Below, piece by piece: positions 9,776-20,900 of a stretch of DNA of 25,870 nt (positions are counted from its first letter, which is position 1; every line of letters begins with the position of its first letter). Origin of the DNA: Lingula anatina (lineage: Eukaryota; Brachiopoda; Lingulata; Lingulida; Lingulidae); contig NW_019775697.1 of NCBI RefSeq assembly GCF_001039355.2, positions 56,163 to 82,032 on the forward strand, read 5' to 3'. Both the position numbers and the translations under genes were made by a program. The notes beneath the pieces are model-generated. The model searched no databases and was not told the origin of the DNA. It saw only the letters and a program-made list of their open reading frames with translations.

Positions 9776-11953
9776 GTAATTAAAAGCCATCTTTACAAAA
9801 ATATGTCATCCAGTGAACTTGCTTTGTTTTATCTGCCTTTCTGCATGAAGGTATGCTTCTGTTGTTAATTAGAAATAACTCAACATTTTGAAATGCTTTC
9901 TGCTGTTTAGGCATCCATTTATTATATTATGATTATTGTTATAAAAATACACTGCTAGAGAGAGATCAATAAAGTAAATTGAATTTTAATTTAAAAGAAA
10001 TTCATTTAAGATTTTAGGGACATTGAGTTTATCTTTTCTTCTGTTAGAGTCATCTTGGTGATGGCTTGTTCACAAAAAATGAGGAAGAGTTGTTATTGTC
10101 TCATTTGATGAATCGTCTCAATCATCCGTCTCTCAGTGCTGGCCAGAAACTGCTGTTGTATGACTGGGTGATGCATTTCCCTGACCATAAGGTAATGGGA
10201 AATGTTCTGTGAAGTGTAGTTGTTGAAGCAGATAGCACATATTAATATCTTTACCTAGACCCACTCTACCTGGCATAAGGCCATCTTTTTGAGAATAGAT
10301 TTCAGAAACTGCAGTTAACATATGTATGGTAACAAATTGGGTAAGAAATTGAGTTTTTAAATGTTCTATAATATATATAAGAATTGTTGAATAGGCTGTT
10401 GATTGAATGCACTGATACTTTGCCTAAGACATCAGTGTACCCACCTCCCTTCCGATTATTTGTATGAGGAGAATGAAACAGTATTACCAAGTGTACAATC
10501 TTCTTATATCAGGGTGTGGTGAGCCAGGATCCCAGTGTGCCTTACCTTCTACAACCATCCCAGTATCATCCATTATTTCCCAGGGTATTTGATGGCACGG
10601 ACACACAACTCAAGAAAATCAGTATTCTAAACCTCTGTTACTCACCATCAGACCAGCCAGGTAGTTCATACTGTGATGTTTTTTATTAAAATTTGTATCT
10701 GTATCAAGATGATGGGTTGCACTATATTTACATCAACCAAAAGTGTGTTTTTTTTTTTTTTTTTTTTTTTTTTTAGCTTTAAGGCCAATTATATGATGAG
10801 ATCCTTATAATATACAGTATCCAATGCTAATAAATACGCACATTCCTTATGGTTAAGCTATTAGATCCCCTTTGAATGTTGCTTTGGAGTGTGCAGCTTA
10901 CACTAGTTAAAATGTTTATCTAAAAATATTTCAACTGTAATATTTCAGACTCCTCTTCTGCTGTCCTAATGAGTGCAGTGAAGTGCCTACACAAACTTGT
11001 ACAGTATGGAGTGACTGGCAGAGCAGCTGTTGCACTTTTCAGGGCTTTGTTCTTCTTTTACAAGAGGCACCATAAGTCTTGCTTGGTGGCTGACATACAA
11101 AAGTAAGTAATTATCATTTTTGATTTCATTACATTAATTTTTTCTCATTTTATTTATTTATTTATTATTTTTCATCTTGGAAAATATGTAATTTTTGAGT
11201 TGTCATTTTGAATTGTTGGTTTGGAAAATATGTAATTTTTGAGTTGTCATTTTGAATTGTTGGTTTGAATTGTAAATGTATATTCTATGCATATTTTTAT
11301 TTTCATTTTGAATTAATACTCCATATTAATGATAACATTTCTAGTGGCAAACCATTATATATGAATCCTCATTGTTCTGTGTTTTATTTTAATTACTGCA
11401 TTAAAGGTTCCTGACTGGCATAGTGACAGCTCATCCCAAGTTTGCTCCTCACTTGATAGACTTCCTAGCTTGTTGCAGGGAAACACACCCAGAAAGGTAT
11501 CTTTAGTTTTTTTCGTAATGCACATGACATAAACTATGTTCTTAATGCATTAATGTCTATATTTCCTGTCATTATAAATATGTATTACTGAAACTAGGAC
11601 AAAAAAGCCTGAATGCTTTTCTGTCATAAAAATGCATCTCAATGTTGTTTCATTATTAACTTGTCTAAATGTTTAACGCCAAAATTTGGTTTTTGCTCCT
11701 CAGTTCTCTTCCACTGGCTGTGTTATCCGCTCTCTCCAATCACATCGTATCTCTGCCAGAGACGCAGGTGATGGAAAATCTACTTTACAACCTCCAGGTT
11801 CTAGAGAGGGCTGCACAGGAACCAGGCATAGCTCCCAAGGTGGGTACATGGTAGTAGTATAAGAAAGAGGAGGATAAGGTTTTCAAACATTTTTTTCTAT
11901 ATTTTTTATTAAAGTATTGGTTCATGATCTTTTCTACTGAACTGACAAATGGT

Positions 11954-11996
<43 letters not shown>

Positions 11997-14900
11997 TTCA
12001 TATAAATTAGAAATTTTTTTTTTTTGTTGGCATTTTTCCAATTCTCGTGGTACCCAAACCCCTGGTCATACACGTAAGCCCACCAAGCAGTTTTTCCTAC
12101 TTTTTTTTCCTTAAAACCCAAATATCATCTGCAGTAGGCTGGTTTTGTTGTCATAATTTTTGTCTCTTCTTTTAATTTCTAAATCAGCCCATTGTTGAGT
12201 TTTGCATATCCCTGTTGAAGACTACTACTCTATGTGTGGAAGGCAACTGGAGGAAAGGCAATGGGCTGCTTGCTGTGTGTAGAAGCATACTGCAGTATCA
12301 CAATACAAACCCTGTACATGTGGGTGAGTTGTGGGTGTAGGAAAGTATGATAGTGTATTATATTATGGTGACATGTGGGTTACGTAACCATCAGCAGCAG
12401 GAAAGATGGAACTTGTGACCACTACATGCAGTGGTTAATGTACTTAATAGCCAAGAGCATTTAAGGGCAAATTTTTTTGTTGCTGTGTTTATCATTTACT
12501 TCTTGATCTTTGGGTCCAGTTTTACAATATTTTATTTGTCTTTAATATATTTGCTTGACATGATTTGATTTTCTGATAAGTTTTATTAACAGAACATATC
12601 TAGATGATAGACAACATCTCAAGGATTTGTATGTAATCCCCAAAATTATGTTACCTATTTTCAGAATTTGGAGATCTTCTATATCTAATTTTTACCTTCT
12701 TTGAGGAGGTAGACATCAGAGACAGGGCCAGGTTCTACTATGCAGTCTTGACAAATCTTTCCAGTGACAAGGTAAGCAGATATTTCATATATGAACTCGT
12801 ACATCTGCTGCTGCTAAACTTAAACTTTCACATGTCCCTTATGAAACTGCCCCATGGGTCTTGTAAGATGTTGTATAGGAATTTGGTCAAAATTCCTATA
12901 GGATCTTATGGGACATACATATATGCCCTAGATAGAATCTAGATATGATCGAATTCCTATAGAGTCCAATCATATAGGAAACTTTTGGAAGGGGCGGCAC
13001 TCTTACCCTCTTCATGATATTTATACAAAATTCTCATCTATATCTCTTACGTAATCTGAAATCATCCCATAGACAGATACAAAGAGTGCACATTTTGTGA
13101 AAATATGTGAAAATTTCGATTAATACTGATTTCTAAGAGGCACACAGAGTTTAGTAATTTCCCTGCATTGGTATTGCATGGTATTGCATGTACTGAAACA
13201 CTGATAATCAATTGTCTTTTACATTACAATGAGTTAGAAAAAAGACCTGTTTTCACAAATTTCAATGTTCTTAGAAAATACATTAGTAACCCAGAATATT
13301 TGCATTCAGAGGATAAAGGGTCCAGATTTTGATGAAAATTTCTGTTATGTGTTCCATAAGCAATCTAGGAAAAGTTACTGTTTGTAGTAGACCAATTAAA
13401 AAAAAGAAGACTTATGGCATTGACAGGTCTACAGTACATGTACAGTATGTAGCTCATAAGCCAAATGTCTGGCATCCAAACTTGCACATTTATATGTTTC
13501 AGTATAGCAAACTTGTATCCTTTTGCTGACTGTATACAATGTTTTCTTTTATAGACATCTGGAATATTACTAAACCCTGTTACCAACAGCAACACAGCCT
13601 CTCAAACTTTGACCAGCCTGATGACAGGTAAGGCAGGATTTAAGAACATTAGAACACCCATACGAAAAAGTCCTATAGGATCCTATAAGATCCTATAGGA
13701 TTCTATAGGAAATTGGCCCAATTTCCTATAGGATCCTATAGGATCTTATAGGATCCTATAGGACTTTTTCGTTAGGGCAGTGATTAGAGATGCCAATTAT
13801 ATCAGACTCAACAAATATTGGCTTATCTGCAAAAAAAAAAAGCACAAAAAAATCACAGATTGATTCATACTTTATATGACTGCTTAACTGCTCATTATAC
13901 ATTTGAGCTGTATAGATTTTAGATTTGATTATATTATTATCTACAAAAACTACATTTCAAGAGTGTAGTTCTTTGTTTATAACTTGATAAGGCACCTGTT
14001 TGAAGAGCTTGTCAGAACCGAATAGCATTATATATTGCCCTTTATTTCAAAATTGATACTGAGCCATCTAGTCCAGTAGAACTGTTAATGAGGTACAAAG
14101 TGTGTCATAATACAGAGCATGGCATCATATATGGTCATTTTATATTTTCTTTAAAGGCATGTTAATACAAGCGCCACCTTGTTTGCTAATGAATAGACTA
14201 TAAGGTAATCATTCAATCTTTTCAATGGTGGGCATATTGTGAATACAGTATTTTTAAGACATAATTTCATAAAATTAAAACATTCCCATGCAACAAAACA
14301 AAATTGCAACAAAATTAAAAAGCAGGCTACCATATATTTCAATTCTATGCTGTAAAAGAACCACAAATGCTACATAGAAATATAATTTTTGTGATCACAA
14401 AACTGAAAGTTTGATCACTTTTGCCCATTGAAAAGATCAAGTTACTGTGGTATTTCATTTCACAGTGTTATTCATGTCAGAAGAAATACTGAGTACTTTA
14501 TCATAAGAGTATATTTCAGCAACTGCAAAAATACTGAAATGCATATTCATCATCAAACTGATTTTACTTTTACATCTTGTTATCTGACAATCAGAGTTGA
14601 TAATTATTACCCAAATTCCTTGTTTTATGCAAAGTTTAAAAATGCAATGCATGAAACCATTTACTTGCAAATGTCTAAAATGAAGACAAAAATAGGTGTT
14701 AAATAAACACACAGTTTAATTAGACTGATCTGCAGTTTGGAATGAGATAGAGATATTGTTAAATAGCCCTTGGGTGCCTTTACAAATAATACTTAAAATT
14801 TGTGCATTTAGGACCTCAGGCTTCTTTGTTGCCAAAATCCCATTTGCAGTCATTTTATCTAAAGAAATGCACTTTCATGTACATGGATTTGTGGCTGAAT

Positions 14901-17900
14901 AACGCACACTGTACAGTAATGGAAAAATAGACAGTTTACATTAGAAGACAATGCACAGTGTACAAGGTGCTACTTCACGATTGGATCGGAAATTAAATTA
15001 AGCAAACATGAAAACAGCATTTTGAGTTTTACAGCTTATAAGCATTTCATATTAACTGACATGAAAATCTTTTTCTGAAGTCTGGAAATATTGCATGCAT
15101 GTGTAGCACATAATTGGTTTAGGACAGTATTATATACAGTGTGAATTGGAAAAAGCAACTATGGCAATGAGGCCTATAAGTAGGAAGGGGGGGGGGGCAA
15201 AAGAACCGACCTTTTTAATGGAAAAAGTCCACTCTGAATCAAAGGATGTGATTAAGGAGCTATACCATTCTGTAAGTTGGGTCAACTAAGAGGGTGAAAA
15301 GGTTATAGAAAAAGAAGCCCTCCACGAAATTGCTACAAGCCTGGTATTAGTTTGTGTTAGACCATGCACTGATACAGACTGTTGGGCAGGTCAAGTCAGT
15401 CTTTAAGTCCAGATGCCACCCTTGTCTTGCATGGTTTTCCCTCAATTTTTTTCTGCTCTGCCTTATTGTTGTCGAAGAACAGGTTGATGTTGACTATATT
15501 GATTTGTTCCTTCACTTGGTATTCGCACCTTTGAGCCTTCTTTTCTATAACAATATAAAAAATTAGATACAATATAAACTGCTGCCAATTGCTGGAAGTC
15601 ATTAAGTAACAGATACATTTGAGTTACTGGACTGAGAAAATATATCAATTGACATTTTTCTTCAACATATGTTTTTCTTAAAAGCACTTGGTATTTCAGG
15701 TCTTACTGCTACCTAGAACAGTTAAAGACAAAAAGCAAGCAAAAAGAAAAGACTAACAAATAAAAGAATAATACTGCATTAATTTCTTTTATGTTTAGTT
15801 TTCTATCTGCTCCAATAATAGGAACTATTTCTTCTCAAAATGGGTTTTAGATTAAAGAAAAAATTATTTTACATTTTGTGTATGTCTCTTTATGAGAACA
15901 TTTTAAGATGATGTCGACCACATCCTATTCTTTCATTAATTTGATTACACTCTGATCTCTAACACAAAGATGAATCCTGAAGGCTAGACTTAAAATCAAT
16001 CCATTTCAGATTCAGGCCATCAGATCAAATAAATGAGATCATTAGCTTGGAAATTAGGACTGTTAGTTTGCACTGTAGAGATAGAAGATAAGCTGGTATC
16101 TGTAAAGAAAAATCATCAAAAATAGAGGTATTAGTGTAAATGGTGTAGCAGGCTAGGGTATGGTTGCCCCTTACCTTGGCAGTTCTTCCTCCCCAAATTT
16201 CAGGTTCCGTGCTGAGACGGAGCCCAGGCTGTGTTTTGACAGGGCCTTGGTAAGCAAATCTGCAGAGAGCTGGCATGGCTGAACCTCCTGGGGTTTTCTG
16301 GATACTGTGTCAGGGGTTGGAGGGGGGACAGGGGGTCTGACGGGAGAGTGGGGCTCAGGAACTGCCAGGGAGCATTCAACCTGGGGCCACAGGGTCTCTA
16401 CAGGGGCAGGTTTACGCAAAGATTTTTTGGCAGGGCACTCTTTTATAGGACTCAGTGGGACACTGCAATTTACAAAACCAACTTTTGATTTTTATTGTTT
16501 TGAATATAAAGGTATAAAAATATGGGTATCCTTTAAAGATGTGCGTTGTTTAAAACTATAAATTTTTCTGCCATTTTCATCAAACCAAAGATTAAGCATA
16601 CAAACTAATAATTTCCAGTTATTAAAAAACTGAATATGACTGATCGAACTAAAGATAAAAATGCATGTTAAAAAAAATTAATTGAAAAATAATATAAATG
16701 CATTTTTTGTGGCCAAATTTAGTTTGAGCATGTAAACTATTCATTTAGAAAAATTAAAGAAATTGGGTTAATAAAATCAAGAACAGAAATGTATGTAAAG
16801 AAAAGTAAGATAGATACAGTGCTTGCAACAGTCAACTTGATGACAAAAAGAATTACCTGTCCACTTGTTTGTCATCACACTTGAGCAGAGCAAAGTTTAA
16901 CTCCTCTGGCTGGAACTGAAACTCGGTAAGGGGCTGGTTTCCTGGTTGGTTGAGAAATGGTGTGCTTGGTGTTGGGGGTGGGGCACAAGGCATGTTCTTC
17001 TGAGAGCCCTGACAAGATAGTCTGGGTGATGAAGGGGATGCCTGACTGCAGGTTCTCTCCCTGTCTGACCCCAGTGCTGCACTTCCACTGGACACCTGGT
17101 CACATTTTGGCAATAGTTTTTGCTCATCTTGTACACATTTCGAAGGTTTGTGCTCCACATGAAGTGACACTGTTTTACCTTCTGAAGTATTCCTTTTGCT
17201 CCCAGAATGGAGAGTTATTTCATTAGTTGGTTGCTGCAGTAGCTTCTCCATTCCTCATGTACTTGTGACATTGATTAGATTGCCGGAGATTCTCTAGGCT
17301 TTGAAAAAAAAACCTGTGGGATTTAAATGCTAAACCTTTCTCATCACCAGTAATCTTTCCAGTGTCCTATATTTACTGACCTTTGTATATTTCCTAAGAA
17401 CAATGGACTTTCAATAGACAACTCCCTCCCTAATTTGCAAGAACATAGCTCACTAAGGTGTAGCAGTTAGTAGGCTAAAATCACATGCTCAGTTGACTTC
17501 ACTGCCTGAGGATCAGTACCATGGACAGTCTCTGTACAATAGAGGTGTGCATCCCTCAGATGGACAATATTGATTTGAGCAGTTATCAATGTTGATAAAT
17601 TTGCCAGATGTTTCTGATCATTAGACTTGATACATGGCAGAACTGAGTGTGTGAGACTGAGGAGAGTGGTTCAGGGAGGTTGTTATATGAACAACAGCAA
17701 CCACTCCATAAAGGCTTAAAGCCACTAATGTGCCACAACCTTTTATTGAACACAGTACTGCAATAGACCACAAAAGTCTTATAAGTCATCATCAGGGGAC
17801 TGACTAACTATCACCTTTAGTATTATAGCTTACTAAAAATCCTCTGTGTACAGAGCATGAGGTTGCCATTAGAGATGGGCTAAAAAGGGAAAAAAGTATA

Positions 17901-20900
17901 TAATCCACATGCAGTTTTCTGAATCTGTAGGACAGCTTATGGGAAACCTCGTAGGTTAAAAATATCTTCTTTATAAGTGATGATGACCATGTTGAAACCC
18001 TTCAAAGACCCTCACAGATATGGAAAATATCTATGGAAATCAATAGCAACTTTTTTCCAACTCATTGTCAATACCATGAATTTTCCTTATTATGATTGTC
18101 ATTCAGTCATTCATGCCCCCTAAACAATGGTATGTTTTATAAACCTAGCTTTCTCATTATGAAAGATGTATTAAATATACTTTCTTTATTCTGAACTAGT
18201 CTGCATAGTGCATGGCACTAGTTAATATATATCTACAATGCAACATTTTTTGAGGAGTACCGTAGTGAATATTGACAGTAAGATACCTGTACATGTACCT
18301 CCCCCCTTTCCCACATATTAGGCAAGTGTGTGAGTGTTATTCACCTCAATACTGCACTCAGTACTATTCACTCTCACAGCAGCAGCTGTCATATATTCAG
18401 CAAAGGTATCTATCTAAATCACATTTGCTAAGTGAAAAAATGAGTTACCCAAGTGACTAAAGAATTTTGTTGTTGTTGTTACTGTTTTGTTTTCACTTAT
18501 ACTTTTGAAGTAAATTGCTTTGTCTGCCTGAAATATTTCTTATGATCTATTTACAAAAATTTACAAAAAGAATTGACATTTAAATTTGGATAAAATCTGA
18601 ATATCACTATGAAAATAATCACATGTATGTATGTATGTATGTATGTATGTATGTATGTATACATCATGTTTTACCATTTACCCAGTGGTATGGTTATGAA
18701 AGGAGAATAATGACAATTTTCGTGAATTTTCATGGATTGAGCTTCCAATTTCCTGTGGATGACACTCATACTAATGGCTGTTATTACTAGATGGGTATAT
18801 TGCAAGTAGGCAATAATTTTCATACATGTATTTATATGGCAAGTTTCTTTATCTCCCCATTCATTGATTAAGGAAGCCAAAATTGCCTCTCAATTTGCAG
18901 ATCCATGTATATTAAGATAACTCTCTATAAATAATTTTTCATGTCAAATACTTATGAAGAGATGTTGTAAACTAGGTTATTAAGAGTGTCACGGAAATCC
19001 AGTTGATATGTTTGGCTGCGTAATCTAACATACATTGTATATTTTTTCATTGTACATGTGTGAATAGGTTTTGCAATGTTTACAGAAAGCACTTTCTACA
19101 TTTCCTGTTAATAGTGAATGTGGACTAATAATTTGTTGATAAAACTTTTGATTATATTGTCTTGCTTTTATGTGCATATTATATATTACACATGTACAGT
19201 GACACAAGTAGTTTGTGCATTATGCTCCTATCATAACAATATAACGTAATTTGGAAAATAATATTTTTCATGATAAAAAATTTATGCAAAAGTAAATGAA
19301 AAACAGTATTTCATTTAATAAAGATAAGGATTTTTTTATTTTTGAATATGAATTAATTTTGATTTGTTCTCAGTGCAATGGTTGAAGTTAGTTTTGTTGA
19401 GAATGAAATTGTGAAGTTTTCTTGATAATTTGTTAATGATTTATTTCATTTTGATCAGGTATTTTTGTGTATTATTATATGATTTGTCCAAGTACTATTT
19501 GAACCAAGATCTTTCTGCTATATGTTCAGCAGAGTCCCTAAACTTAAACAGGCTGTGTGGCCATTATTGATTTGCTTTCCACAAATATCAGTGTTATGAG
19601 TGGAGATATAATGGGCTGCCTAGGTTTATCAATAATGAACACACTACCATGGCCATAGTATAAGGTAACAGACAGCTACACTTAAAATGATGGCAGAGAA
19701 AACCCTCTCCAGAATGCATTAAGTTACCTTTATTTTTTCCTGAAAGATTCAACCAATTATTAAACCACTTGCATAGGCAGTTCTCTCATTAATAGCACAA
19801 ACATGTTTCTTATTTTAGCAAGTCGTGTCTTGTGGATTAAATGGTGATCATTATCAAACACCTGTTTTAAAAAATGTATACCAAGAGTGAATGCTTATTT
19901 TTACCAGCAAAATAAATGCAGATTTTATAAGTTTAATGTAATAAATTTTACAGTTCATAATACTTTCCATTTATGCAATGATAACTCATTTTGGCCATTT
20001 TCCTAAGTCAGGATATAGTCAGAAAAGAAGGATAAAGCTTTTGCTATATGAAGTCAGGTGGCAATGAGGCAATTCTGTTAGTTGAGCTTTATACAAAGCT
20101 CTTAAGGTGGCTTTGCAAATGCAATGTGACTTGCTCAAGCCCAGTGGGATTAAAATAATTCCATTGTACTGAAATAGTGACATCGTCTCTACAACATTTG
20201 AGAATCTCTGATTACTGAAAGCAAGGATATGTTCTCTGTAGAGTTTGTAAAAGACTACCAATAGATATTTTTACATTTGAGAATCTCTGATTACTGAAGG
20301 CAAGGATTTGTTCTCTGCAGAGTATGTAAAAGACTAACAATAGATATTTTTACATTGTTCTCTGCAGAGTTTGTAAAAGACTAACAGTAGATATTTTTAC
20401 ATTTGAGAATCTCTGATTACTGAAAGCAAGGATTTGTTCTCTGCAGAATATGTAAAAGACTAACAATAGATATTTTTACATTGTTCTCTGCAGAGTTTGT
20501 AAAAGACTAACAATAGATATTTTTACATTTGAGAATCTCTGATTACTGAAAGCAAGGATTTGTTCTCTGCAGAGTTTGTAAAAGACTACCAATAGATATT
20601 TTTATATCAAAGCAGGCACACCACTGACTAAATTGGAATCTGAGGTGAATGCTGCATTGATTCATCTGATTTATTTCACTGAACTGAATATTGTTAAAAT
20701 CAATTTGTCTGAATAATCATTCAATTTTGTGATGTAAAAAAAAAGTGAAAATGAATTGCTCCCTAACCTTTTTCAGGGAGCACAAACTTCCCCACTGCTT
20801 CTCCTGTGATAACCAAGCAAGAGCCAGTCCTAAATCTCATCAGGTAGGGAAAGATAGAGATCAGCTGTCTTCTGGAACACAGTCAGAATTTTTACATTGA

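Larger units (their letters stand above)
17252..20193. other. Intronic AT-rich DNA, little structure
   Basis: The part next to 17251 should hold the 5' UTR and promoter of the minus-strand gene; a pyrimidine tract and AAG around 17299-17310 (read on the minus strand) could be an acceptor for a 5' UTR exon. The rest has no supported exon on either strand. It includes an (ATGT)n microsatellite and one copy of a dispersed repeat at 19857-19930. Confidence 0.5.
13628..20776 (+). other. AP5B1: Large AP5B1 intron (about 7.1 kb)
   Basis: The intron runs from GTAAGG at 13628 to CCTTTTTCAG at 20776 and joins phase-1 exons. The neighbouring AP5B1 introns are mostly 200-900 bases. It contains the foldback at 13662, a minus-strand gene model, microsatellites and a minisatellite. 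Plus-strand frames within it look like chance. Confidence 0.75.

Noticed and set aside
13430-13455. Palindrome around TACAGTACATGTACAGTA
   Set aside because: Short and imperfect; expected by chance in AT-rich intronic DNA.
14428-14712. Overlapping open frames of 92 and 85 codons on both strands
   Set aside because: AT-driven composition, no conserved motif, no splice or start support, and both strands open together.
16063-17251. Identification of the nested gene as RHNO1 (RAD9-HUS1-RAD1 interactor)
   Set aside because: A short stretch around VPLSPIKECP is faintly reminiscent, but the defining SWV-type motif is absent, so no name is given.
20194-20603. CRISPR-like array
   Set aside because: The whole unit repeats without unique spacers, and this is animal intronic DNA; it is a minisatellite.
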